NCBI RefSeq assembly: GCF_040703035.1 | Contig: NZ_CP159996.1 | Coordinates: forward strand, 2,824,001-2,888,000 | Reading direction: 5' to 3' | Origin: Terribacillus aidingensis | Lineage (GTDB): Bacteria > Bacillota > Bacilli > Bacillales > Amphibacillaceae | Length of the DNA: 64,000 nt | Shown: piece by piece, positions 41,484 through 50,924 of the stretch | Position numbering within the stretch: the first letter of the stretch is position 1 | How the letters are laid out: every line of letters starts with the position of its first letter | Made by a program: the position numbers and the translations under genes | The notes under the pieces: generated by a model | What the model was told of the DNA's origin: nothing | The model's database searches: none | Seen by the model: only the letters and a program-made list of their open reading frames with translations

Positions 41484-43103
41484 ATGATAACGGTAAATAA
41501 TGTAGGTCTACAATATGGCGACAAAAAGCTATTTGAAGAAGTTAATATAAAGTTCACCCCTGGAAACTGCTATGGGGTTATAGGTGCAAACGGTGCCGGA
41601 AAATCCACTTTCTTGAAAGTACTTTCTGGTGATGTTGAGCCGCAGGTAGGTAACGTAGCGATTGGTGATGGAGAGCGTCTTGCCTTCCTGAAACAGAACC
41701 ACTTCGGTTATGAAGAGCATGAAGTTCTGCAAACGGTCATGATGGGTCATGAGCGTCTATTCAAAATCATCGAAGAAAAAGATGCGCTTTATGCAAAAGC
41801 AGACTTCTCTGAAGCAGACGGCATGCGTGCTGCTGAACTTGAAGGTGAATTCGCAGAGCTTAACGGTTGGGAAGCAGAATCTGATGCCGCTGTTCTATTA
41901 AAAGGCTTAGGTATTTCTGAAAACTTACATGATAAAAAAATGGCTGAATTGACTGGTTCCGAGAAAGTGAAAGTGCTCCTTGCACAAGCTTTGTTCGGCA
42001 ACCCTGATGTTTTGCTTCTGGATGAGCCTACCAACGGACTTGATTTGCAAGCGATCCAGTGGCTGGAAGAATTCTTGATCAATTTCGATAACACAGTTAT
42101 CGTCGTATCCCACGACCGTCACTTCTTAAACAAGATTTGTACACATATCGCGGATGTTGACTTTGGTAAAATTCAGCTTTATGTCGGTAACTATGACTTC
42201 TGGTATGAATCCAGCCAGTTAGCTACACAAATGGCACAGGATGAAAACAAGAAAAAAGAAGAGAAAATCAAGGAATTACAAGCGTTCGTCGCGCGATTCA
42301 GTGCGAATGCTTCGAAATCGAAGCAAGCGACTTCCCGTAAGAAGATGCTTGATAACATCACATTGGAAGACATCAAGCCTTCTTCCCGCCGCTATCCGTA
42401 TGTAGGATTCCAGCAAGAGCGCGAAATCGGTAATGATGTGCTTACTGTCAAAGGCATTTCGAAGACAATCGACGGTGTTAAAGTACTCGATAACGTCAGC
42501 TTCACAATCGGCCGCGAAGACAAACTTGCCCTAGTCGGCCGCGATGAGATCGCGAAAACAACACTATTGAAAATCATCATGGGTGAAATGGAGCCTGACG
42601 CTGGTGAGTACAAATGGGGTATCACTACTTCCCAATCGTACTTCCCGAAAGACAACTCCAAATACTTTGATGGTGTGAATTTGACTTTGGTAGAATGGCT
42701 TCGTCAGTACTCTCCTGAGGACCAGACAGAGACGTTCCTTCGCGGTTTCCTAGGACGTATGCTTTTCAGTGGTGAAGATGCACTGAAAGAAGCGAACGTG
42801 CTTTCCGGAGGAGAAAAAGTACGCTGTATGCTATCGAAGATGATGCTTAGCAAATCGAATGTATTGGTAATGGATGAACCGACGAACCACTTGGATCTTG
42901 AATCCATCCAATCCTTGAACGAAGGATTGATCAAATTCAAAGGTGTGCTTCTCTTCACTTCGCATGACCAACAGTTTGTGAACAGTATCGCGAACCGTCT
43001 GATTGAGATCACTCCAGCTGGTATCGTAGATAAAGAAATGACGTATGATGAATATGTTTCTGACAAAAAGCTGCAGAAAGAAATTGCAGCAATGTACAGC
43101 TAA
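41484..43103 (+). CDS. ABC-F ATPase, YbiT/YkpA type
   Basis: A 539-residue twin-ATPase with no membrane part, of the YbiT/YkpA branch of ABC-F. NBD1 has GANGAGKST and LLLDEPTNGLD, but its signature is LTGSEKV instead of LSGGE. A linker follows (about 245-310, ending ATSRKKMLDNI). NBD2 has LSGGEKVR and LVMDEPTNHLD, but a changed Walker A, VGRDEIAKTT. These departures are seen in the same places in relatives, so they are probably lineage traits rather than decay. The likely role is on the ribosome. Start ATG 41484 follows AGGAGGAAAAGG upstream. Confidence 0.87.
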   Translation: MITVNNVGLQYGDKKLFEEVNIKFTPGNCYGVIGANGAGKSTFLKVLSGDVEPQVGNVAIGDGERLAFLKQNHFGYEEHEVLQTVMMGHERLFKIIEEKDALYAKADFSEADGMRAAELEGEFAELNGWEAESDAAVLLKGLGISENLHDKKMAELTGSEKVKVLLAQALFGNPDVLLLDEPTNGLDLQAIQWLEEFLINFDNTVIVVSHDRHFLNKICTHIADVDFGKIQLYVGNYDFWYESSQLATQMAQDENKKKEEKIKELQAFVARFSANASKSKQATSRKKMLDNITLEDIKPSSRRYPYVGFQQEREIGNDVLTVKGISKTIDGVKVLDNVSFTIGREDKLALVGRDEIAKTTLLKIIMGEMEPDAGEYKWGITTSQSYFPKDNSKYFDGVNLTLVEWLRQYSPEDQTETFLRGFLGRMLFSGEDALKEANVLSGGEKVRCMLSKMMLSKSNVLVMDEPTNHLDLESIQSLNEGLIKFKGVLLFTSHDQQFVNSIANRLIEITPAGIVDKEMTYDEYVSDKKLQKEIAAMYS

Positions 43104-43107
43104 TCTA

Positions 43108-43146
43108 TCAAGCTCCAAGGCTTTCTGCTTTGGAGCTTATTTCTTA
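43108..43146 (+). terminator. Terminator after the YkpA-type gene
   Basis: AAGCTCCAAG pairs with CTTTGGAGCTT followed by ATTTCTT. It separates the ABC-F gene from ogt, though the tail is weak. Confidence 0.65.
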
Positions 43147-43156
43147 GGAGGCAATC

Positions 43157-43612
43157 ATGTTCTATACAAGTAATATAGAGACGCCTTTAGGTAATGTACA
43201 GATCACAGCAACCGATCAACTCATAACAAGCATCCTATTCGGTGAACAGCTGCCGGCTAACGAGAACACGCTAACAAAACTGGCTCAAACACAGCTGCAG
43301 GCTTATTTTAACGGTGAACTTACCAATTTCCAGCTGCCACTGGCGATGAACGGAACTTCCTTTCAGCAGCGTGTGTGGGAACAGGTCAATCAAATACCAT
43401 ATGGCAGTTCCGCTTTTTATAGCACAATTGCCGAAGATGCAGGAAATGGACGAGCCGTTCGGGCAGCAGCCAGTGCGGTCGGGCGAAACACATTCGCTAT
43501 CGTTATCCCCTGCCATCGGGTTGTCGGCAGGAACGGAATTGTAACAGGTTACCGCTGGGAGCCGTGGCGTAAGAACTGGCTGTTGGAATTCGAACAACAA
43601 AGGAGCAGATGA
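43157..43612 (+). CDS. ogt: Methylated-DNA-protein-cysteine methyltransferase
   Basis: A 151-residue O6-alkylguanine DNA repair protein. The suicide acceptor cysteine is in VIPCHRVVGRNG, preceded by the DNA-binding helix ARAVRAAASAVGRN-like stretch. FQQRVWEQVNQIPYGS is the family's conserved region before it. The segment after GYR (WEPWRKNWLLEFE) is slightly unlike the usual GYxxGLxxK form. AGGAGG precedes the ATG. The epimerase-like gene follows after three bases, so the two form an operon. Confidence 0.92.
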   Translation: MFYTSNIETPLGNVQITATDQLITSILFGEQLPANENTLTKLAQTQLQAYFNGELTNFQLPLAMNGTSFQQRVWEQVNQIPYGSSAFYSTIAEDAGNGRAVRAAASAVGRNTFAIVIPCHRVVGRNGIVTGYRWEPWRKNWLLEFEQQRSR

Positions 43613-43615
43613 AAG

Positions 43616-44380
43616 ATGAAAGTACTTGTGACAGGAGCCGCCGGTCATATTGGCAAGAATTTAGTCAAAGCTATCCACGATCAATATGATCTAGTGATGA
43701 CCGATATTAAACAAGACGAAGACTTAAATCAATTCGGTACATTCAAACAAGCTGATCTTGCCGTAGCAGAAGAAGTCGAACAGCTGGCAGAAGGTGTGGA
43801 TGCAATCGTCCATTTGGGCGGGATTGCAACGGAAAGCACATACGAGAAGATTAACCGAAACAACTTCAATGGAACCTACCATGTATACGAAGCAGCCCGG
43901 AAGCATGGTATCAAACGTATCGTTTTCGCCAGCAGCAACCACGCTGTCGGCTTCCACCCGATCAATCAATCAATCGGACCAGATGCCCCTCACCTGCCAG
44001 ATACATACTACGGTTCCAGCAAAGCATTCGGCGAGAACCTGGCGAATATGTATCACAAAAAGCACGGCATTGAAACAGCCAGCCTGCGCATCGGCAGCTA
44101 TTTGGAGAAACCCGCGGAGCATCGCAACCTGAATACATGGATCAGTGTCCGGGATATGAATCAGCTGATTGTCTGCTGTTTGGAGGCGGACCAAATCGGC
44201 ACGAGTGTCTTTTATGGCGTTTCTTCCTTGCATAATGACTACTTTGATAATCGATATGCAGCCAAAATCGGCTATGATCCCGAAGACAATCCTGAGGATT
44301 ACCGGGAAGAAATAGAAAATGTGAAGATGGAAAATGTGACTGACTTTGTTGGCGGGATGTTTACCAACTTCGGAAGATGA
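43616..44380 (+). CDS. NAD-dependent uronate dehydrogenase-like SDR protein
   Basis: A 254-residue extended SDR enzyme. NAD binding is by VTGAAGHIG; the catalytic pair is Y132xxxK136 in TYYGSSKAFGE, with FASSNHAVGF supplying the Ser. Similarity to Pseudomonas uronate dehydrogenase is visible in EGVDAIVHLGG, NFNGTYHVYEAARKHGIKRI, ASLRIGSYLEKP and TWISVRDMNQLI. That enzyme oxidises glucuronate and galacturonate to aldarolactones. Substrate here is inferred. It is coupled to ogt (three-base gap) and ends in a clear terminator; no other uronate genes are near. Confidence 0.78.
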   Translation: MKVLVTGAAGHIGKNLVKAIHDQYDLVMTDIKQDEDLNQFGTFKQADLAVAEEVEQLAEGVDAIVHLGGIATESTYEKINRNNFNGTYHVYEAARKHGIKRIVFASSNHAVGFHPINQSIGPDAPHLPDTYYGSSKAFGENLANMYHKKHGIETASLRIGSYLEKPAEHRNLNTWISVRDMNQLIVCCLEADQIGTSVFYGVSSLHNDYFDNRYAAKIGYDPEDNPEDYREEIENVKMENVTDFVGGMFTNFGR

Positions 44381-44383
44381 TTC

Positions 44384-44426
44384 GAACTATCCGTCCAGTC
44401 TGGATGGATAGTTCTTTTTTACATAG
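44384..44426 (+). terminator. Terminator after the ogt-udh operon
   Basis: GAACTATCC-GTCCA pairs with TGGATGGATAGTTC and is followed by TTTTTT. Confidence 0.88.
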
Positions 44427-44501
44427 ATAGTAAAGGAATCTCGCAATCTGCCGCGAAATTCTTACAGGAATGAAATAAAACATAGAAAAGGATGAACTTA
44501 C

Positions 44502-44930
44502 ATGGTACAAGGAATCAATTCTTATATTGTGACAAACGGCAATGGACAAGAAGCAGTCAAATTATATGAGGATGCTTTAGGAGCTCAAGTACTGCATATA
44601 CAAACTTTTGGTGAGATGCCGGAGGATCCTAACCACCCAATTCCGGCTGAAGCAAAGGATCGCGTTTTGCATGCGCATTTAAAAGTGGGCGGCAACGACT
44701 TGATGCTATCTGATACATTCCCAGGTCAGCCGCTCGAGCTAGGCGACCAAGTAGGAATTGCCGTTATTATCAGCGCTCCGGAAGAAACAAAGGTTGTGTT
44801 TGAGAAGCTATCAGTCGGCGGCCAAATCATTATGGAACTGCAGCAGACCTTCTGGAGTCCTTTATATGGGCAGGTCAAAGATAAGTTCGGTGTAACATGG
44901 CAGGTATCTACTGCAGATGAGCCGCAATAG
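44502..44930 (+). CDS. VOC/glyoxalase-fold protein (PhnB/YjdN-like)
   Basis: A 142-residue single VOC module of the PhnB/YjdN group. Typical features are an opening with a repeated beta-alpha-beta unit (GNGQEAVKLYEDALGAQVLHIQTFGEMP), then LKVGGNDLMLSDTFPG and the closing YGQVKDKFGVTWQV. These proteins resemble 3-demethylubiquinone methyltransferase-like folds; most are uncharacterised. AAGGATG precedes the ATG. It is monocistronic. Confidence 0.85.
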   Translation: MVQGINSYIVTNGNGQEAVKLYEDALGAQVLHIQTFGEMPEDPNHPIPAEAKDRVLHAHLKVGGNDLMLSDTFPGQPLELGDQVGIAVIISAPEETKVVFEKLSVGGQIIMELQQTFWSPLYGQVKDKFGVTWQVSTADEPQ

Positions 44931-44962
44931 AAGATAGGCAAGGTATAAAACACAGCTATAGA

Positions 44963-45160
44963 GGCAGGGACATAACACGGTCTCAACCTCCAGTTCACCA
45001 CTGCGGGGTCTTCCACTCGCGCTGTTCCCGTAAGGGTCTCCGTGTTCTGCCTACGCTAGGTTAGATAAAGAATCAAAAATCCGAACTTATGCAATTTTTC
45101 GTATGAAGATTTGCACTATAGTTCGGTTTTTTATCTAACTAAAACACTTTTGTCCCAGCC
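44963..45160. repeat. Compound inverted-repeat element with outer GGGACA/TGTCCC arms
   Basis: GGGACA (44967-44972) and TGTCCC (45151-45156) bound a 190-base stretch holding two hairpins. The first, around 44972-45050, pairs AACACGG with CCGTGTT and contains the CACTGCGGGGTCTTCCACTC motif. The second is the CCGAACT/AGTTCGG hairpin at 45081-45126. There is no coding frame. It may be a small dispersed element or a composite terminator after the VOC gene. Confidence 0.6.
45081..45133 (+). terminator. Hairpin of the CCGAACT family with T-tail
   Basis: CCGAACT (45081-45087) pairs with AGTTCGG (45120-45126) and is followed by TTTTTTA. Inside, GCAA pairs with TTGC. It shares CCGAACT, GAAGATT and AGTTCGG with the znuA terminator at 3457-3503. 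Confidence 0.7.
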
Positions 45161-45174
45161 CCTTATTTTTTTAA

Positions 45175-45211
45175 TAAAAAACGTACAGAAAACAAGAAGT
45201 TCTCTGCACGC
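45175..45211 (-). terminator. Terminator after yhaP
   Basis: CGTGCAGAGAAC pairs with GTTTTCTGTACG (minus strand) and is followed by TTTTTTATT. Confidence 0.8.
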
Positions 45212-45229
45212 TCGTCAATCTTACCATCT

Positions 45230-46480
45230 CTATTTTTTTATATTTCCTGACAGCTTTAACGCTTCCTTCAGCTGATTGAATGATCCGCCTTTACCGTACA
45301 TCAATACGCCGCCGCGATAGATTTTAGCAGCAATCCAAGCAATCAGCAAAATGGTTGCTACAAGGATTGCGATGGAAAGGGCTATTTCCCAGGCAGGAAC
45401 GCCAAGCATTCCAATACGTAAAAACATAATCATCGGTGTGAAGAATGGAATGTAAGATGTCACGACTATGAGTGGTGAATCGGGTGAGCTAAGTCCATAG
45501 ATAGATAGAAAGAATGCTCCCATCACCAAGAAGATAACCGGACTAACAAGCTGCTGGACATCCTCCATTCTGCTTACAACCGATCCGAGCCCTGCACAAA
45601 TTGTGGCATATAAGAAGTAGCCTAGGATAAAGAAAATCAACGCAAACGTTAATGTGACCGGCGATGCATTTGCGATACCAATAAAATCGAAGAAGCCTCC
45701 GCCCAGTTCTTCCCCGCGGATCTGCACCATTGCATACACGGCTACCGTGATTAAAGCGACTTGTGTAAGTCCTACCATTCCAATCGCCAGAATCTTGGCG
45801 AACATTTGGCCGACTGGCGAGGAGCTGGAGATCAAGATTTCCATCACTCTTGATGATTTCTCATTGGTGATATCCGTTGCAATCATCATGCCGTAAACAA
45901 TCACACTCATATATAGAGCAAAAACTAAAATATAAACAAGTCCATATGATCCTGCCAATTCTTCTTCCGTTTTTGCATTATCATCAAGGGCATCCCGCTG
46001 GAAAGACACTGGTGCATATATATCCTGCATGGTCGCTTCGTCAACGCCTGCCTGTGAAGCTGCTTGGGCAACTTTGATTTGCTGCAGCTGTGCTTCTATT
46101 GTTTCACTGGTACTGTTCGTGAGCTGCATACTGTAAAAAGCGGCTTCTGGCAAGCTTTGCTCAGACTGACTTAAAACGAGCAGTCCTTCATATTCCTCAT
46201 TCTCTACTGCATCTTTCGCTGCTTCTTCGCTTCCATTAAATAATTCAGGCTGATATTCTTCTGCACTGGCATTTAATGCTTCAAAGGTCTGCTGATTTTC
46301 TGTTTCATCTATAACAGCTACGACCGGTTCTTCAGAATCGCCGGTAAAACGGTCGATAATATCCGGCACATAAAAGACTCCACAGATAACAAGTAAAAAT
46401 ATCGCACTCGAAATAACATAACCTTTTGTTTTTACTCGAGAGAGATAGGTATGCGAAAACACAGTCCAAAACTTACGCAT
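45230..46480 (-). CDS. yhaP: ABC-2 type sodium/drug-export permease (YhaP/NatB-like)
   Basis: A 416-residue permease of the ABC-2 NatB group. One N-terminal membrane helix (about 20-40) precedes a large extracytoplasmic domain (to about 175), then five or six C-terminal helices. The conserved TNEKSSRVMEILISSSSP loop is clear. I start at ATG 46480 with AGGTGAG upstream, so it overlaps the ATPase gene by eight bases. Together they resemble B. subtilis YhaP-YhaQ; the exported solute is unknown (sodium is one possibility). Confidence 0.87.
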   Translation of the reverse strand: MRKFWTVFSHTYLSRVKTKGYVISSAIFLLVICGVFYVPDIIDRFTGDSEEPVVAVIDETENQQTFEALNASAEEYQPELFNGSEEAAKDAVENEEYEGLLVLSQSEQSLPEAAFYSMQLTNSTSETIEAQLQQIKVAQAASQAGVDEATMQDIYAPVSFQRDALDDNAKTEEELAGSYGLVYILVFALYMSVIVYGMMIATDITNEKSSRVMEILISSSSPVGQMFAKILAIGMVGLTQVALITVAVYAMVQIRGEELGGGFFDFIGIANASPVTLTFALIFFILGYFLYATICAGLGSVVSRMEDVQQLVSPVIFLVMGAFFLSIYGLSSPDSPLIVVTSYIPFFTPMIMFLRIGMLGVPAWEIALSIAILVATILLIAWIAAKIYRGGVLMYGKGGSFNQLKEALKLSGNIKK

Positions 46481-47378
46481 AAGACTCACCTGCCTTTTCA
46501 ATGAAGATATCATTCAGCGTTGGTTCCTCCACTTCAAATTTGCTGACAAATCCTTTCTCGGTCAGCTGCTTCCATACAGAAACGGCATCTTCTGATGATG
46601 CAATCTGAAGTCGGCATCCCTGCTGCGTTTGATGGTACTTCACCACACCTGATGCTTCCTTTAAAAAGGTTAAGTCATAGTCTGCTGATATGGTAATGTT
46701 CTTCTTGCGGAAAGATCGCTTTATTTCGATTAAGTCTCCCTCTACGACCGGCTTTCCGTGCTTCATTATGCAAAGAAAACGACATAGTTCTTCTACATGT
46801 TCCATGCGGTGAGACGAGAAGATGATTGATGTTCCATTATTTTTCAATTCTATTACAGCCTGCTTCAGCATTTCCACATTAACCGGATCCAGTCCTGAGA
46901 ATGGTTCATCCAATATCAATAGGCGAGGATTGTGCAATACAGCGGATATGAATTGTATTTTCTGCTGGTTTCCTTTAGAGAGCTCTTCCACTTTCTTGTT
47001 TTCATATTCTGTTATATTAAATCGATCAAGCCAGTTCTTTATTGCTTTCACACTGTCTGCCTTTGCCATCCCCCTAAGCTTGGCTAAATACACGAGCTGA
47101 TCCTTTACGGTAAGCTTTGGATAAAGTCCGCGTTCCTCTGGAAGATAGCCAATTTCATCACTCTGATCATACGTAATCTTTTTTCCACGCCAGAATATTT
47201 CTCCTTCTGTATTCTCCAATAAGTTAAGAATCATACGGAAAGTAGTCGTTTTACCTGCACCGTTAGCTCCTAGGAATCCAAAAATTTCTCCCTCTGGTAT
47301 CGACAATGTCAGCTGGTCGACAGCAGTATGCTTGCCGAACCTCTTCGTCACATCCTTTAGTTCAAGCACTAGCACCAT
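46473..47378 (-). CDS. yhaQ: ABC transporter ATP-binding protein (YhaQ-like)
   Basis: A 301-residue ATPase: Walker A GANGAGKTT, signature LSKGNQQK, Walker B LLILDEPFSGLD and H-loop SSHRMEHVEE. The C-terminal extension of about 90 residues is typical of NatA/YhaQ-type exporters. It energises the overlapping permease downstream. Two starts are possible: ATG 47378 (GAGG eleven bases upstream) or GTG 47369 (AAAGGA eight bases upstream), a difference of three residues. Confidence 0.9.
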   Translation of the reverse strand: MVLVLELKDVTKRFGKHTAVDQLTLSIPEGEIFGFLGANGAGKTTTFRMILNLLENTEGEIFWRGKKITYDQSDEIGYLPEERGLYPKLTVKDQLVYLAKLRGMAKADSVKAIKNWLDRFNITEYENKKVEELSKGNQQKIQFISAVLHNPRLLILDEPFSGLDPVNVEMLKQAVIELKNNGTSIIFSSHRMEHVEELCRFLCIMKHGKPVVEGDLIEIKRSFRKKNITISADYDLTFLKEASGVVKYHQTQQGCRLQIASSEDAVSVWKQLTEKGFVSKFEVEEPTLNDIFIEKAGESYA

Positions 47379-47490
47379 CCTTTCTTTTTCCTCTTAATGA
47401 ATCTACGGATGGTTGCTGGAAATGTTTCATATATCATAAGTTTGAACTAAGCGTTTGGGGCTGGGGGCAGACAGATCTTTCTTCTCTTAA

Positions 47491-47532
47491 GCAAAAAAAG
47501 AGTGCAGGGAAATCATGATTTCCCTGCACTCC
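47491..47532 (-). terminator. Terminator of the trp operon
   Basis: GGAGTGCAGGGAAAT pairs with ATTTCCCTGCACTC around a four-base loop; the minus-strand tail is TTTTTTTGC. Confidence 0.93.
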
Positions 47533-47553
47533 AACCACGGAGAAGCAAGTCAT

Positions 47554-48333
47554 TTACACCTGCTTCCTTGCTCTAATCAACTCTTCCACTTGCTGTCTGT
47601 CTCCTTGATGCAATGCATCGACAATCTTACTTCCAACCACTACTCCATCACAATATTGGCTCAGTTCCTTCACATGCGCTGGTGTAGAAACCCCGAAACC
47701 AGCCAGTACTGGTGCGTTGCTGATTTTTTTCAGCTCCTGCAGATGTGCTCCCAGCTGATCGACGAAGGTCGCTCTCTCCCCTGTCGTACCTGCAACTGTC
47801 ACGGCATAAAGAAAGCCTTCAGCGCGCTCAGCGAGTGCCCGGATCCTTTCTGGTGTACTGGTCAAAGCGACCAAACGAATCAGAGCTATTTCATGCTTTT
47901 GAAGAGCTTCGACAACAAGTCCTTCCTCTTCAAGCGGCAGATCTGGCAGGATAAGACCAGATATCCCTGCTGCAGCACAGGCTGACGCGAAGTCTTCCAC
48001 ACCAAAGGCGAAGACTGGATTCAAGTACGTCATGATAACAAGCGGCACATTGCGGCTGGCTTTTTCCTTAGCAACCTCATCGAGTACTGCACGGACAGTC
48101 GTGCCCGCCTCCAATGCGCGAATTCCAGCTGCCTGGATAGTTGGCCCGTCCGCGACTGGATCTGAAAAAGGAAGTCCCAGCTCGATTCCTGTTGCACCAC
48201 TATCAGCAAGAAATTGAATGCGTTCATTCAAACTGTCCAAGCCGCCATCACCAGCCATTATATATGGTACGAAAGCTTTTTCCCCAGCTTGTGATACCGT
48301 TTGAAATGCATTATCCAGCATAGCTTTACTCAT
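47554..48333 (-). CDS. trpA: Tryptophan synthase alpha subunit
   Basis: A 259-residue TIM barrel that cleaves indole-3-glycerol phosphate to indole for TrpB. Catalytic residues are in [12 protein letters not shown] (Glu) and LPDLPLEE (Asp region); the phosphate site is in AGFGVST and VVGSKIV. ATG 48333 follows AGGAGG; the start overlaps the trpB stop by eight bases, giving coupling for the 1:1 complex. It is the last gene of the operon, followed by the terminator at 47491. Confidence 0.96.
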   Translation of the reverse strand: MSKAMLDNAFQTVSQAGEKAFVPYIMAGDGGLDSLNERIQFLADSGATGIELGLPFSDPVADGPTIQAAGIRALEAGTTVRAVLDEVAKEKASRNVPLVIMTYLNPVFAFGVEDFASACAAAGISGLILPDLPLEEEGLVVEALQKHEIALIRLVALTSTPERIRALAERAEGFLYAVTVAGTTGERATFVDQLGAHLQELKKISNAPVLAGFGVSTPAHVKELSQYCDGVVVGSKIVDALHQGDRQQVEELIRARKQV

Positions 48334-49540
48334 GCAGATCTCCTCCTGTTTCATGCGCTTCCCTGATTGTGTTTACATCCTTATCCCCGCGTCCGGACAA
48401 ACAGACAACAAGCACATCCTCTTCACCCATCACTGGCGCCAGCTTTTTACAGTATGCAACTGCATGCGCGCTTTCCAGTGCTGGTATGATTCCTTCTGTT
48501 CTGGATAGGAGTCGCACAGCCTCTAGCGCTTCTTCGTCGGTAACAGCATCGTACGTAACTCGACCAGCATCTTTTAAATAGCTATGTTCCGGACCGACGC
48601 CTGGATAATCCAATCCGGCCGAAATGGAATGAGGCTCCTGTACCTGACCGTCTTCATTTTGAAGCAAATAGGATAATGATCCATGCAGAATTCCCGCTTT
48701 CCCCTCTGTAAGAGAGGCCGCATGCTTACCTGTTGGCAGACCCATACCTCCTGCTTCCACACCGTACATTTTAACATCGCGATCATCCACGAACGGATAG
48801 AACATGCCAATTGCGTTACTTCCTCCTCCAACGCAGGCAACAATTGCTTCCGGCAGCTTGCCTTCTGCCTCGATGATCTGCTTGCGGGTTTCATCGCCGA
48901 TAATCCGCTGGAAATCGCGGACGATTTGCGGGAATGGATGCGGGCCGGCAGCTGTACCGAAAATATAATGTGTATCTTCTACATTCGCCGTCCAATAGCG
49001 CATCGCTTCGTTTACCGCATCCTTCAAGGTGCCGTTACCCTGATCGACGGATACGACTTGAGCGCCTAAGAGCTCCATCCGGTACACGTTCAATGCTTGT
49101 CGTCTGACGTCTTCTTTTCCCATGAAGATGATGCATTCCAATCCTAGCAACGCGCTGACTGTCGCAGTGGCAACACCATGCTGGCCAGCGCCTGTTTCAG
49201 CTACAACCTTTTTCTTGCCCATCCGCTGTGTGAGCAACGCCTGCCCGATTGTGTTGTTGATTTTATGTGCCCCTGTATGGTTAAGGTCTTCTCTTTTCAA
49301 ATAGATCCTCGGTCCGCCAAGAGTTGCTGTTAAACGTTCTGCAAAATAAAGCGGGGTCTCCCGTCCGATATACTGTTTCAAGTAATAGCGCATCTCTTCT
49401 TGGAAGGCAGGATCTTCCTTCGCTTCCTTGAATGCCGCTTCTAGTTCCAAGATGGCTGGCATGAGTGTTTCTGGTACAAATCGGCCGCCAAAGCTTCCAT
49501 AATGCCCGGTTTCTGTCGGATATGTTGCCATGTTTTTCAC
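48326..49540 (-). CDS. trpB: Tryptophan synthase beta subunit
   Basis: A 404-residue PLP enzyme joining indole and serine to tryptophan. The PLP lysine is in [24 protein letters not shown] and the glycine-rich phosphate loop [10 protein letters not shown] are intact. It begins with a GTG that overlaps the trpF stop (GTGA), with an in-frame ATG nine bases later as alternative. It belongs to the TrpB1 class that pairs with TrpA. Confidence 0.96.
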   Translation of the reverse strand: MKNMATYPTETGHYGSFGGRFVPETLMPAILELEAAFKEAKEDPAFQEEMRYYLKQYIGRETPLYFAERLTATLGGPRIYLKREDLNHTGAHKINNTIGQALLTQRMGKKKVVAETGAGQHGVATATVSALLGLECIIFMGKEDVRRQALNVYRMELLGAQVVSVDQGNGTLKDAVNEAMRYWTANVEDTHYIFGTAAGPHPFPQIVRDFQRIIGDETRKQIIEAEGKLPEAIVACVGGGSNAIGMFYPFVDDRDVKMYGVEAGGMGLPTGKHAASLTEGKAGILHGSLSYLLQNEDGQVQEPHSISAGLDYPGVGPEHSYLKDAGRVTYDAVTDEEALEAVRLLSRTEGIIPALESAHAVAYCKKLAPVMGEEDVLVVCLSGRGDKDVNTIREAHETGGDLHE

Positions 49541-50145
49541 TGTCCTCTCTTTGCCGCTGTAATGAATTGTTTTATTTTAATCGGATCCTTTTGTCCATCT
49601 GTCTCCACACCGCTGCTGACGTCGACACCAATCGGACTTACTTCTTCAATCGCCTGCTGTACATTGCCAGCATGCAATCCGCCTGCAAGAAAGAGCCTTT
49701 CCGTCGGAATTGTTTCTGAGCTTGCCAGCGACCAGTCGAATGTGGTGCCGTTCCCTCCCCTATATGCTTCAGCCGGACTATCCAGCAGATAGTAATCACA
49801 TGGGTAATCAGCCAGCTTCTTCAGGTCATCCTCTGAACCTACCGAAAAAGCTTTAATGACAGGCTTGCGGATAGCTTTAATGTAGTCTGGTGTTTCATCG
49901 CCATGCAGCTGAATATAATCCAGTTCTGCCGTCTCGGCTATGACCAGCAAACTCTCGATCGACTCATTGACAAATACACCTACTTTTTTCACGTGAGCTG
50001 GAAGCTTTTTCCCGATGCCGGCAGCTTGCTCAGGTGATACTCTCCTTCTGCTGTCCGCAAAAACGAATCCGATCATGTCAGCTCCTGCTTCCACCGCTGT
50101 CTGCCCAGCCTCCACCGACTGAATGCCGCAAATCTTGACGATCAT
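49537..50145 (-). CDS. trpF: Phosphoribosylanthranilate isomerase
   Basis: A 202-residue TIM barrel catalysing the Amadori rearrangement of PRA to CdRP. The catalytic Cys is in VKICGIQ at the N-terminus and the catalytic Asp in YYLLDSPAE; the phosphate site is [10 protein letters not shown] and GVDVSSGVE. It overlaps trpC and trpB by four bases each. It is a separate protein, not fused to TrpC. Confidence 0.95.
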   Translation of the reverse strand: MIVKICGIQSVEAGQTAVEAGADMIGFVFADSRRRVSPEQAAGIGKKLPAHVKKVGVFVNESIESLLVIAETAELDYIQLHGDETPDYIKAIRKPVIKAFSVGSEDDLKKLADYPCDYYLLDSPAEAYRGGNGTTFDWSLASSETIPTERLFLAGGLHAGNVQQAIEEVSPIGVDVSSGVETDGQKDPIKIKQFITAAKRGQ

Positions 50146-50924
50146 GACTGCTCCGCTCCTACCGGAACTTGGAGTGTCTCCAGTACTGCTGCTGCATCGT
50201 CAGCTCGCATAAGTGTTTCACCAACAAGAATTCCCCTTGCCCCTGCTTTTGCTGCACGAGATGCATCAGCTGATACCGTTATGCCGCTTTCGCTGATAAC
50301 AAGAGTATCTGAGGTGTCAATTCTTTCTATCAATCTTTCTGTTACACCCAAATCCACCTCGAAGGTTTTTAGGTTTCGATTATTGATGCCGATGATATTG
50401 GCACCAAGCTTTTGCGCTTGCTCTAATTCTTCTTCATTGTGCACCTCTACCAGCACATCCATCTCTTTGGATTTTGCATACTGATAGAGAGCGTGCAATC
50501 GCTCTTCTTCCAATGCCGCTACAATCAATAGAATTACATCAGCACCATAATCAGCTGCTCGGTCTATCTGAATTTCATCAAGGATGAAATCTTTATTCAA
50601 TATCGGTACTTCCACTGCCTCCCGGACAGCTGCCAAATCATCCATCGTGCCTTTGAAAAACGGTAAATCAGTCAACACTGAAATTGCACCCGCTCCTGCG
50701 GCTTCGTAGATCTTTGCCTGGTCCGCAGGTACAACATCGGGATTGATCAATCCTTTGGAAGGTGAAGCACGCTTGATTTCTGCGATAATCTGCAGCTGTT
50801 TCTGTTCTTGGAATCGTTCATATAACGATATCGGCTTGCGCTGCGCTGCTGTCGGTCGATATGTTTGCTTCATTGTACTAATTTCCGTTCGCTTCTCTTC
50901 TAGTATCCTTGCTAAGAATGTCAT
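50142..50924 (-). CDS. trpC: Indole-3-glycerol phosphate synthase
   Basis: A 260-residue TIM barrel closing the indole ring. Signature stretches are IAEIKRASPSKG, LNKDFILDEIQI, IIGINNRNLKTFEVD and SESGI; catalytic Lys and Glu residues of the family are present within them. It overlaps trpD upstream and trpF downstream by four bases. Confidence 0.96.
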   Translation of the reverse strand: MTFLARILEEKRTEISTMKQTYRPTAAQRKPISLYERFQEQKQLQIIAEIKRASPSKGLINPDVVPADQAKIYEAAGAGAISVLTDLPFFKGTMDDLAAVREAVEVPILNKDFILDEIQIDRAADYGADVILLIVAALEEERLHALYQYAKSKEMDVLVEVHNEEELEQAQKLGANIIGINNRNLKTFEVDLGVTERLIERIDTSDTLVISESGITVSADASRAAKAGARGILVGETLMRADDAAAVLETLQVPVGAEQS

